Positions 36,196 to 45,170 of a stretch of 64,000 nt of DNA are shown here, piece after piece; position 1 is the stretch's first letter, and each line of letters opens with the position of its first letter. Origin of the DNA: Kitagawia praeruptora. Its lineage: Eukaryota; Streptophyta; Magnoliopsida; Apiales; Apiaceae. The DNA is taken from positions 126,292,001-126,356,000 of the forward strand of contig CM075350.1 of the NCBI GenBank assembly GCA_037693485.1, read 5' to 3'. The position numbers and the translations under genes were made by a program. The notes beneath the pieces were generated by a model that worked only from the letters and a program-made list of their open reading frames with translations, was not told where the DNA came from and searched no databases.

Positions 36196-37586
36196 TGAAA
36201 CTCCTAAGTTTTGATGATAACAAACAGCAAGCCATTTGGCTTGATTTCAGATATAAAACAGCATGCCATATGTATATGTGCTAACTTGGTTTTGCAGGAA
36301 AACAGCTTACTAATTATATTATCAGTTTAAGTCAGACAGCAAGCCATTTTATGCAAATGGCGTACCAGCTTCACAAACAGCTCACTGGTTTCATCCTGGA
36401 CAGTTTGCCGAATATGAAGATATTCAAAGAACATCAAGAAGAATCTTTATTAGGGTTATATGTATGGGTCCTCTGAATATATGTCTATATTATCTCCCAT
36501 ACCTCAATCATGCTTAAAGACAAAAACAAAATTCCTTGAGATTTAATATGTAAAGTAAAGTCTTACTTTCTCATACCCTTACCTCCACTAAAACCAATCA
36601 CATGTTTAACTATTGTCTTATTCCCTTTACTTCATTCATTCTCCACCACCTGCTATACACGTTCTCACCATCTCTTCTTCAAAGTCTTCTCCACGTGATT
36701 TCTTCACCATATGTTCTTTGACATACACAGTCCATACAACTCCTGTAACACACGTGAACATCACTTCTTCTTCATTGCTTAAACACATCACATGGGACAC
36801 ATATTCCCTGCATGTTTCTATCTCCATACACGCAGATTTGCAGAGAATCAAACACCCCATTTCTGAAAAGAAGCTCTCCATTACCAACGGCTAAAATTCA
36901 TACCGTTGGAGCTCAAAAAATTAATATCTTCACTTATTTTCTCACGCCTATAAAAGAACTGATATCATTCAGTTTTTATCAACGATACAGTGCAGAAAAT
37001 TAAAGAGCCTTACAAAACTCAAAGCTTTCATTGCAAAATTCTTAAACCTTCAAACCCATTTCAGTCGTATATATATCTATATATTCAGAGGGTCATAGGT
37101 TGAGTTGTATCATTCAAACTTGTATTGTTCAGATTGTATTTATTTGTTGCTGTACAAACGTTGGCTTAGTGTGTTAGGGTGAGTCGAGCTAGACTAGAGA
37201 AGTAAGCTTGGGAAGTGTTACTTAGAAAGTTAGTTCAGCACAGGAACAGCAAGCCATTTGTAAGCAACAGGGTATAAGGGAGATATATTGTTGTATCTTG
37301 TAATCGGATTATAGTTGATCAATAATATATTCTCTTACCAAGTTTGGTAAGGGACCAGGACGTAGACCATAGGGGTTTAGGGGTCGAACCTGGCTAAAAG
37401 ATTGTGTGTTCTATTTTACTTACTGTTTATTTCATTCTGCATTGCATATTAAACTTAAACAGCGTGCCATTTGTAAACTGTGTTATTACAAACAGCAAGC
37501 TGTTTTCGGTATTTTTCAAAACAGTTCATAAATTAGCATTGTTATTCATTAACACCTATTCACCCCCCCTCTAGGTGTTATTTTCA
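36196..37586 (+). repeat. 5' LTR of the 10.4-kb copia element
   Basis: TGAAACTCCTAAG...GTTATTTTCA. Contains about nine CAGCAAGCC-type motifs and a TATA box. The open frames inside are found identically in the other LTR. Confidence 0.96.
36949..36956 (+). promoter_or_regulatory. LTR promoter TATA box
   Basis: GCCTATAAAAGAAC with a leader-like stretch after it; the same box is at 45924-45931 in the 3' LTR and could drive downstream host sequence. Confidence 0.7.
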
Positions 37587-37588
37587 AT

Positions 37589-37600
37589 TGGTATCAGAGC
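37589..37600 (+). other. primer binding site (tRNA-iMet) of the 10.4-kb copia element
   Basis: TGGTATCAGAGC two bases after the 5' LTR. Confidence 0.95.
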
Positions 37601-37639
37601 GAGGTATACTAATATTTCTGTAACAGGAAGGTATCGATC

Positions 37640-39670
37640 ATGGGTGAACAATATATCGAAGCTAAATCAGATTATAGAGCTCCTCTCCTCACTGGATCAG
37701 AAAATTACAACTGGTGGAAATGTAGAATGGAAACATTCTTGTCCAAAAGACCCCTGGTATTAAGAGTGGTGCAAAAAGGAGACTTCAAATTTCTGGATGA
37801 TAAGAACAATCCAAAAGATGTTGATGATCTTACTCCCGATGAGATTATCAAATGTGGTTACAATGGAGAAGCCAGAAATTCTATAATGAATGCATTAGAC
37901 CAAGCTGAGTATGATAAAGTTTCTTCTCTAAAGACAGCAAAGGAAATGTGGGATGCTTTGGAAACCTACCATGAAGGATCAACAACTTTGAGAAAGGTGA
38001 AGCTAAGCAAACTAATGAACGACTTTGGAAACTTCAAGCTCAAGGAAGATGAAACTATCAAGGAAGGCCAAGCAAGGTTCCAGGTTACTATAAACTCCTT
38101 AAAGAGACTTGGAAAAGATATTCCACAGGATGAAATTAACATGAAAGTGTTAAGTGCTGTACCATTTATTTATGAGGCTAAGGTCACGGCTTTGGAATCA
38201 TCCTCAACAATCGACACCATGGATCATCTAGCTGTTTTTGCTGAGCTAGAACAATTTGAAAGTAAAATAAATAAAAGTCAGATTGAAGGTGCTAGGGTTC
38301 CTCTAGCCAAAATGAAGAATTTGGCTCTTCAGTCCACAAACAGCAAGCCAGCCACTGCATCCAGCAAGCTGACAGATTCTGATGAAGAATCTGATGAAGA
38401 AATGGCACTCATTTCTCAAAAAATCAAGAGACTGATTGAGAAGAAAAATAGAATGAAAAAGGAAAGAGCAAATTTCAACTTCAACAAGAAAGCTAAGGAA
38501 CAAAATTGCTTCGAATGTGGCAAGCCAGGCCATTTTAAAAGAGACTGTTTCAAGCTGAAGTCAAAACAGCCTGCTGGTTTCAAAGACAGAAGAAAAGCAA
38601 AGGCCTTACTGACTTGGAGTGATGATGACTCAGACTCCAGTGATGACTCAAGTGAAGACATGGTAAATTTGGCACTTGTAGGTCTAAATGATGAAGAAAG
38701 CTCACAAGGATCCATAAAAGAAGGTCTTGTAGAAAGTGATTTTTCAGATTCGGAAGATGATGCAAGTGAGGTAAACTCAATTAATTCTGATCTATCTTCC
38801 TCTCCTTTTATTCTAGAAGAACTAACCATGCAGGTACCAAGTAATGTGTCTATTATTGAGTTCATGGAACTGAAGAATAAGAATAGCAAGCTGGAAAAGA
38901 AGAACAGCCAGCTGAAGAATATTATTTCTGAATTAATGGCTGAGAAGGCTCCAGAATTAAATCATGATGATTTAATCACGGATTTAAAAGAAAAACTAGT
39001 TCAGTTCGAAGGTGTCAACAAAGTAATTCTTCAAAGGAATGAAGCACTCATGAAGGAACTCAGAAACTTGAAGGCAGATATTGAAGCAAAAGATGAATGT
39101 ATAAAATCATTCAAGCATAAAGAATCCAGCCAAGCCGAATCTTCAAAAACTGCTGAAAAGAGAAAACAGCAAGCTGAACTTGTCAAACAGCAAGCTGAAT
39201 TGATTTCTCTTTTAGAACAAGAAGTCAAAGACCTTCAGAAAGGGATGGAAACCTTCGTTCAAGGTGAAGACAGTTTAAAGGCAATGATGAACAAGGCAAA
39301 TGTTCCCTTGATCAGAGAAGGAGTTGGCATGAAGTCAAACAACAAACTTGATGCACTCAAATATGATGGAAGAAATGGCATACCATACAACTATGCCATG
39401 CCATGGAAGATATGCAACAAGTGCGGAGGAAAAGGCCATCTGGAAAAACACTGTGTAGCTCAAGTAAACCCTAAAGGGAAAACAGCTTACCAGAAGAGGC
39501 CAGTCAGAAGACAAACAGCACGCTGGAATGCTCCTGACAGAAGACAAACAGCCTACCAACAGTCATCAAAAGTGATCCAAATGTGGATCAAGAAAGCTGA
39601 TTTGAATGTGTTATATATCCTTGCTACTGACCAACTTGGACCCAATCCTATATGGGTTCCAAAACATTAA
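37640..39670 (+). CDS. copia gag, intact, 676 residues
   Basis: ATG at 37640 follows the PBS by 39 bases. The N-terminal ~230 residues are the UBN2-type gag core (SENYNWWKCRMETFLSK, TAKEMWDALETYHEG). A zinc knuckle CFECGKPGHFKRDC lies near residue 290 and a second, CNKCGGKGHLEKHC, near residue 592. Between them are a Ser/Asp/Glu-rich acidic stretch and a long coiled coil (residues ~400-560). At 676 residues it is much longer than a typical copia gag. It ends in TAA right after GPNPIWVPKH, a terminus also recognisable in the decayed SIRE-like copy at 16343. Gag packages the element RNA in cytoplasmic virus-like particles. Confidence 0.93.
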   Translation: MGEQYIEAKSDYRAPLLTGSENYNWWKCRMETFLSKRPLVLRVVQKGDFKFLDDKNNPKDVDDLTPDEIIKCGYNGEARNSIMNALDQAEYDKVSSLKTAKEMWDALETYHEGSTTLRKVKLSKLMNDFGNFKLKEDETIKEGQARFQVTINSLKRLGKDIPQDEINMKVLSAVPFIYEAKVTALESSSTIDTMDHLAVFAELEQFESKINKSQIEGARVPLAKMKNLALQSTNSKPATASSKLTDSDEESDEEMALISQKIKRLIEKKNRMKKERANFNFNKKAKEQNCFECGKPGHFKRDCFKLKSKQPAGFKDRRKAKALLTWSDDDSDSSDDSSEDMVNLALVGLNDEESSQGSIKEGLVESDFSDSEDDASEVNSINSDLSSSPFILEELTMQVPSNVSIIEFMELKNKNSKLEKKNSQLKNIISELMAEKAPELNHDDLITDLKEKLVQFEGVNKVILQRNEALMKELRNLKADIEAKDECIKSFKHKESSQAESSKTAEKRKQQAELVKQQAELISLLEQEVKDLQKGMETFVQGEDSLKAMMNKANVPLIREGVGMKSNNKLDALKYDGRNGIPYNYAMPWKICNKCGGKGHLEKHCVAQVNPKGKTAYQKRPVRRQTARWNAPDRRQTAYQQSSKVIQMWIKKADLNVLYILATDQLGPNPIWVPKH

Positions 39671-39693
39671 ATTGGTATTTGTTTGTTTTGTAG

Positions 39694-42600
39694 ATATGTC
39701 TTGCCGCTAAAGTAAAGTCAAATCAATGGATTTTGGATAGCGGATGCACTCGACATATGTGTGGAGATAAATCTCAGTTTATGAAGCTCAAAATGAAGAA
39801 AGGAGGAAAAGTTACCATTGGCAATAGCAAGACACTTCGAATTCTTGGTATTGGTTCCATTGGCAATAGTAATATTTCGATTAAAAATGTTCAATATGTC
39901 AAAGGTCTTTCATATAACCTACTTAGTGTCACTCAATTATTTGATGATGGACATTTTGTTAAGTTTGGCATAGATAAAACTGTTATTACTATTGGTGCTA
40001 ACAAAATCCCCCTAGTTGCTAGAAGGGAAGGAAATATATATGTATTAGATTTCGAAATGCAGGAAACAGCATGCTGTTTGGCTGCAATCGACAATGATCC
40101 ATATATATGGCATAGGAGGTTGGGACATGCACACATGGACCTGCTTAATAAACTTTCAAGCAAGAATCTGGTCAGAGGTCTACCAAAACTGAAGTACTCT
40201 AAGACTGAAGTATGTTCAGCATGCCAATTGGGGAAACAAATTCGAAGTACTCACAAAGCTAAGAAAATGGTATCTACTTCTAAACCTTTAGAGCTTCTGC
40301 ACTTGGACTTATTTGGTCCTGAAGCTTATAAAAGTATTGGAGGTAAACAATATGGTTTTGTAATTGTAGATGATTTTTCTAGATTTACTTGGGTACTATT
40401 TCTTCGTACTAAAGATTGTGCTTTTGATGAATTTGAGAAACTGATTAAATTACTTGAGAACAAGCATGATACAAGACTTGTAGGCATAAGAAGTGATAGA
40501 GGAGGTGAATTCGTCAATGAGAAATTCATTACATATTGTGAACAAAGAGGAATCTCCCATGAATTTTCTGCTCCTAGGACTCCACAGCAAAATGGAGTGG
40601 TGGAAAGGAAGAATAGGTCACTTCAAGAAACAGCAAGGACTCTACTGCAAGAAAGCAAACTGCCTAGGAGTTTTTGGGCCGAAGCTGTGAATACAGCATG
40701 CTATTTGTTAAACAGAATTATTATCAGGCCAATTTTGGATAAAACTCCATATCAACTGTTAAGAAACAAGAAGCCGAATATCAGTTACTTCAAGATTTTT
40801 GGCTCCAAGTGTTTTGTGCTCAAGACAATTGGTAAAGATGGTAAATTCGATGCTAAATCCTATGAGGCTATATTTCTTGGTTATTCTTTAACAAGTAGAG
40901 CTTATAGAGTTTACAATGTTAATAAACATATTGTTGAAGAATCTATTGATGTTACTTTTCAAGAACCTAACAATGATCTACCAAGAGATGAGGAAGATTT
41001 TGCAGGACAGCAAGCTGGAAATGAAAATCAGCAAGCTGGAAATGAAAATCAGCAAGCTGGAAGTGAAAATCAGCAAACTGGCAGTGCAAATCAGCAAGAG
41101 GAAAGTTCAGAACAGCAAACTGAAGATGAAGATAAAGAAGAAAGTCAGCAAGTCAAGGATGATGCAGACAACAACAATCAGCATGCTGAAAGTTCAAGAC
41201 AGCAAGCTGAAATGGAAAATACAATCTCCAGAATTGCAAAAATGTCTTTGGGAGGCCCTAGAGGATCAAGGACTACTGATAAACTACCTATTTATGATGA
41301 AAAAGATCAGTCACCTCAAGAAAGGATAAGAAAGAAAACTCATGAACAAATAGCTCAACATTCTTTACCAAGGGCAACAAGAACGGTTAAGAATCATCCT
41401 CCGGAGTTGGTCATTGGTGACATTACTGATGGAATTACCACAAGAAGAGGAAAGGCAAATTATTGTGCTCATGCAGCCTTCCTAGCTCAAGAAGAACCCA
41501 AAAATATCAATGAAGCATTAGAAGATGAAAATTGGATCATGGCGATGCAAGAAGAATTAAATCAGTTTGAAAGATGTGAAGTTTGGGAACTTGTCAAGCC
41601 ACCAGAAGATGCTTCAATCATTGGAACAAGATGGGTGTTTAAAAACAAAGTTGATGAATTTGGCACCGTTACTCGAAATAAAGCAAGGCTTGTAGCTCAA
41701 GGATATAATCAACAAGAAGGCATTGACTTTGATCAAACTTATGCTCCTGTTGCACGTTTGGAATCAATTAGGATGCTTCTTGCCTATGCATGTTTCAAGA
41801 AATTCAAGCTATATCAAATGGACGTAAAGAGCGCATTCCTAAATGGCTTGCTGGAAGAGGAAGTTTATGTAAAACAGCCTCCTGGATTCGAACATGAACA
41901 GTATCCAGACTATGTGTTCAAGCTAAAGAAAGCTCTTTATGGTTTAAAGCAGGCTCCAAGGGCTTGGTACAAAAGGCTTAGTAAGTTTCTCATCAAAAAT
42001 GGTTTTATTCGAGGTAAAATCGATCCCACATTATTTATTAAGCAAGATGGTAAAGATATTCTTATTGTTCAAATATATGTGGATGATATTATTTTTGGAG
42101 CTACTAATGAATCTATGTGTAAGTGGTTTTCTAAGTGTATGCATAGTGAGTTCGAAATGAGTTTGATGGGTGAGCTCAACTATTTCTTGGGACTTCAAAT
42201 CAAGCAATCTAAGGATGGAATTTTTGTACATCAATCCAAGTACACAAAGAATCTGCTCAAAAGATTTGGCTATGAAGATGTTAAGTCAAAATCAACTCCT
42301 ATGATGCAAAACAGCAAGCTGTTTGCAGATGAAAATGGTAAGGCTGTTGATATCAAAAGATATCGAGGTATGATTGGAAGCCTACTGTATTTAACTGCTT
42401 CTAGACCTGACATAATGTATAGTGTATGTGTTTGTGCAAGGTTTCAATCAAACCCTAAAGAATCTCACTTAAATGCCATTAAAAGAATATTTCGATATTT
42501 AAGTGGTACCATTTCTCTTGGTTTGTTCTATCCTATCACAAATACTTTTGATCTTGTTGGGTATAGTGATGCAGATTATGCAGGTTGCCTAATTGATAGA

Positions 42601-43017
42601 AAAAGCACTAGTGGTGTGTGTACATTTCTTGGACAAAGCCTAGTGTCTTGGCAATGCAAGAAACAAACTTCGGTTGCTTTATCCACTGCAGAAGGGGAGT
42701 ATCTAGCAGCTGGGAGCTGTTGTTCTCAACTTCTATGGATGATTCAAACTCTAAGGGACTTTGATATCAAGTGTAGAAAAGTTCCAATCAACTGTGACAA
42801 CACTAGCACCATTAGCATTTCTAAAAATCCGGTGAATCACTCAAGAACGAAGCATATTGATGTTCGACACCATTTCTTGAGAGATAATGTTGCTAAGGGC
42901 AAGATAGAGTTGGTTTTTGTTCCAACTGAATTCCAACTAGCCGATATTTTCACAAAGCCTCTTGCCGAAGAGAGATTTTCAGTCATTCGCATGCAACTTG
43001 GTATGTGTTCTATGTAA
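39694..43017 (+). CDS. copia pol: protease, integrase, RT, RNase H, intact
   Basis: The frame opens after a TAG at 39691-39693 and has no ATG at its start, so pol must be made by recoding or from a spliced RNA. Protease DSGCTRHMCGD is at 39736. The integrase finger WHRRLGHAHMD and CSACQLGK is complete; catalytic residues lie in LDLFGP, IRSDRGGEF and VVERKNR. A linker rich in Gln (QQAGNEN repeated, 41004-41100) separates integrase from RT. RT has MDVKSAFLNG, ALYGLKQAPRAWY and YVDD (42076-42087); RNase H has YSDADYAGC, STAEGEY and NHSRTKHIDVRHHF. It ends TKPLAEERF...GMCSM. All catalytic residues I can check are present. About 1,108 codons. Confidence 0.95.
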   Translation: MCLAAKVKSNQWILDSGCTRHMCGDKSQFMKLKMKKGGKVTIGNSKTLRILGIGSIGNSNISIKNVQYVKGLSYNLLSVTQLFDDGHFVKFGIDKTVITIGANKIPLVARREGNIYVLDFEMQETACCLAAIDNDPYIWHRRLGHAHMDLLNKLSSKNLVRGLPKLKYSKTEVCSACQLGKQIRSTHKAKKMVSTSKPLELLHLDLFGPEAYKSIGGKQYGFVIVDDFSRFTWVLFLRTKDCAFDEFEKLIKLLENKHDTRLVGIRSDRGGEFVNEKFITYCEQRGISHEFSAPRTPQQNGVVERKNRSLQETARTLLQESKLPRSFWAEAVNTACYLLNRIIIRPILDKTPYQLLRNKKPNISYFKIFGSKCFVLKTIGKDGKFDAKSYEAIFLGYSLTSRAYRVYNVNKHIVEESIDVTFQEPNNDLPRDEEDFAGQQAGNENQQAGNENQQAGSENQQTGSANQQEESSEQQTEDEDKEESQQVKDDADNNNQHAESSRQQAEMENTISRIAKMSLGGPRGSRTTDKLPIYDEKDQSPQERIRKKTHEQIAQHSLPRATRTVKNHPPELVIGDITDGITTRRGKANYCAHAAFLAQEEPKNINEALEDENWIMAMQEELNQFERCEVWELVKPPEDASIIGTRWVFKNKVDEFGTVTRNKARLVAQGYNQQEGIDFDQTYAPVARLESIRMLLAYACFKKFKLYQMDVKSAFLNGLLEEEVYVKQPPGFEHEQYPDYVFKLKKALYGLKQAPRAWYKRLSKFLIKNGFIRGKIDPTLFIKQDGKDILIVQIYVDDIIFGATNESMCKWFSKCMHSEFEMSLMGELNYFLGLQIKQSKDGIFVHQSKYTKNLLKRFGYEDVKSKSTPMMQNSKLFADENGKAVDIKRYRGMIGSLLYLTASRPDIMYSVCVCARFQSNPKESHLNAIKRIFRYLSGTISLGLFYPITNTFDLVGYSDADYAGCLIDRKSTSGVCTFLGQSLVSWQCKKQTSVALSTAEGEYLAAGSCCSQLLWMIQTLRDFDIKCRKVPINCDNTSTISISKNPVNHSRTKHIDVRHHFLRDNVAKGKIELVFVPTEFQLADIFTKPLAEERFSVIRMQLGMCSM

Positions 43018-43495
43018 AACAGCATGCTGGAAGTTGAGTACTGGACAGGTTAGCCTACCATTTGTTCCAGTTACATATTATTCATGGCATACTGTTTGTT
43101 ATTCCATTTCTGGCTTACCATTTGTGCGAAAGCAGATATCATATGAATTTATGTGTCCAAAATTGATAATATGTGCTAAATGATTATATGGTGTTAAAAT
43201 TATTCGAATTCTAGAAAATTTCCTTCATTTGTTAGAAATAGGAATTTATTGGATTTTTGTTTTTCTTGTTTGTTTCTATCTTAATATTATTTTCCATATA
43301 ATCCTATCTGTTTATGTTATAAATAAATATTTAGTGTTTAAAATCTAAATATTCTCCCCTAAATATCATTAAAAAGAAAAAGAGGGTTAAGTCGGTTCAG
43401 TTCATTTTCTCTCCAAATCAAAACACTCTCAAGCGGCGTCTAGGGTTTCTTCGAGCGGCGATTTTCTTCAGGGTTTCATCTCTCAGACAAACATC
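43018..43495 (+). promoter_or_regulatory. internal promoter and leader for the third ORF
   Basis: After pol come several CAGCATGCTGG-like motifs, then a TATA box TATAAATAAATAT at 43318-43330. The ~135 bases before the ATG look like an ordinary plant 5' UTR: CTCTCC, TCTAGGGTTTCTTC, TCAGGGTTTCATCTCTCAG. This suggests separate transcription of the third ORF rather than read-through from the LTR. Confidence 0.5.
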
Positions 43496-44818
43496 ATGAC
43501 TCGTACCAGGAAGTCAGGCCTCATTGCAAACACATCCTCATCAAAGAAGGAGAAAGTACTGATTGAATTGGACAATGTCGCTCACAACAGCGGCGATGAA
43601 GTCTCTCAAACTCCGGAGTCAAAGAGGTTGAAGGGTACTCCTCTCTTCGCCAGCCCTGAGTTCGAATCGCGGTTCTCTACAATGGAATTGGGAACTCGCA
43701 ATCTCATCACTGCTCCTCTTCTCGACAGTAAGATCATTGATCCCCTCTCTGATGTTGGTATTATTAAGTTATTTGAAGATGTTGGAATCGATTCTTTTAT
43801 TCTCAAGCTACCTAAGGTTTATTACCCTGACCTTGTTAGAGAATACTATGCTAATCTTCATGCGGATAAGTTTGGTAATATTTGTTCTACTGTGAATGGA
43901 AAGAGAATTCAATTCAATACCTCTCTATTTAGTTCCATTCTAGAGGTTGATTATGAATCTGAACTTGATGTGTACACTGCTCAATCTGCTTTAGAATTCC
44001 CTGATTTTTCTGTCAAGGATCAACTCTCTATCTTGATTGGTTCTGACCTGGTCAGTGAGGTTGCACCTCCCAGTACCACTGAAGTTACCCCCTTGGCTCA
44101 CTTGGTTTTTAAGCTTGTAAGGTCTCATATCTGTCCTAGGATGGGGAACAAGTCAAATTTCACTAACCAGGATGTGGTATTGGTTGCCATGATTCTAGCT
44201 GGTAGGAAGTTTGATGTGTCATCTCTCATTATGAAAAAAATGCTCAGCACTCTTGATAAGACATCCACTGGTATCCCCTATGCTCAAGTCCTTACTAAGG
44301 TGTTTTCAACCTTTAGGATAGATGTCAAGAAAGCCCTGAAAATCACTGTCAAAGAAGTCTTTGATCATAAGACTTTAACTCAGAACAATATCCAACTTGT
44401 GGATGGCTTAGTCACCAGAATTTTGCCTCCACCCTCCTCTGTTGATCCTCCTGAAATTGGTGAACCATCCAACCCTACTCCTGCTACCTCTGAATTTACA
44501 TCCTCTGAAAGTGTCTCTGAGCTCAAGAAGGAACTGCAAGCAGTCAAGCAGGCTTTGAAGGTGATATCTTGTGACTGTCAAACCATTAAGACTGTTATGA
44601 AAGGTTTTCACAAGGATTTGAAATTGGTGAGGGACTTCTTGCTCAAGCCAGCTGGAACCACATCTGCTTCTCATTCTGCAGTCGATACTGATTTGGGGCT
44701 TGAAAAATTGGCTCAAGTTGCTGCTAAAGAAGCTCCTGAAGAAGAGGAAGGTGGCACAGATAAGGAAGAAGATGGAGACTTTCATGTTGCTCCCAGGACT
44801 GCTCCATCAGAATCTTAG
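43496..44818 (+). CDS. third ORF of the SIRE-like copia (putative plant transposon protein), intact, 440 residues
   Basis: The ORF starts at ATG 43496 and runs uninterrupted to 44818. A basic, Ser-rich N terminus (MTRTRKSGLIANTSSSKKEK) is followed by a domain with VYYPDLVREYYANLH and GKRIQFNTSLFSSILEV, then HLVFKLVRSHICPRMGNKS and DVVLVAMILAGRKFDVSSLI. This is the layout of the putative plant transposon protein family found in retroelement-linked ORFs. Residues ~340-400 are helical (SELKKELQAVKQALKV). The C terminus is acidic (EEEEGGTDKEEDGD). There is no signal peptide or membrane segment, so an envelope function is unlikely. Its position matches the broken third ORF at 6211-11278, but it is about a quarter as long. 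Function unknown. Confidence 0.85.
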   Translation: MTRTRKSGLIANTSSSKKEKVLIELDNVAHNSGDEVSQTPESKRLKGTPLFASPEFESRFSTMELGTRNLITAPLLDSKIIDPLSDVGIIKLFEDVGIDSFILKLPKVYYPDLVREYYANLHADKFGNICSTVNGKRIQFNTSLFSSILEVDYESELDVYTAQSALEFPDFSVKDQLSILIGSDLVSEVAPPSTTEVTPLAHLVFKLVRSHICPRMGNKSNFTNQDVVLVAMILAGRKFDVSSLIMKKMLSTLDKTSTGIPYAQVLTKVFSTFRIDVKKALKITVKEVFDHKTLTQNNIQLVDGLVTRILPPPSSVDPPEIGEPSNPTPATSEFTSSESVSELKKELQAVKQALKVISCDCQTIKTVMKGFHKDLKLVRDFLLKPAGTTSASHSAVDTDLGLEKLAQVAAKEAPEEEEGGTDKEEDGDFHVAPRTAPSES

Positions 44819-45170
44819 TCTTTTTTGATGAATTAAGGGGGAGAATAATTTGGAGAATTTGTCTGAACTTGTGTCTGAACTTGTGAACGTGGTTGAACTT
44901 GTTTTCTTTGATCACTTTTATTTCTCTGTCTTTAAAAACCTTGTCCTGTCAGTATGGTTGGTTTTATGTTGAACTTATTTGGATGGCATCTACTATGACT
45001 TGGTTGAATATTTGTTGGTTAATGATCTCTATGCTTAAATGCTTAATGTGTTATATGGGTTGCCTTAATTAATCAAACTGTTTTATATCTAACACTTTGA
45101 GATGCAGGAATTTAGGGGGAGTTTTTAATAATTCTCCTAAATTAGTTGTAATCATCAAAAAGGGGGAGAT
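44819..45170 (+). other. 3' untranslated region and polypurine tract of the 10.4-kb copia element
   Basis: No ORF. GGGGGAG occurs three times: near 44837, near 45116 and, as the actual PPT AAAAAGGGGGAGAT, at 45157-45170 directly before the 3' LTR. Confidence 0.85.

Noticed and set aside
36613..36894. 93-codon ORF in the copia LTR (also 45588-45869)
   Set aside because: Identical in both LTRs and open on both strands; no domain. Lies around the LTR promoter.
41004..41215. CRISPR-like array of short repeats
   Set aside because: Spacers are not unique, the frame is coding, and the genome is a plant's; it is a peptide repeat.
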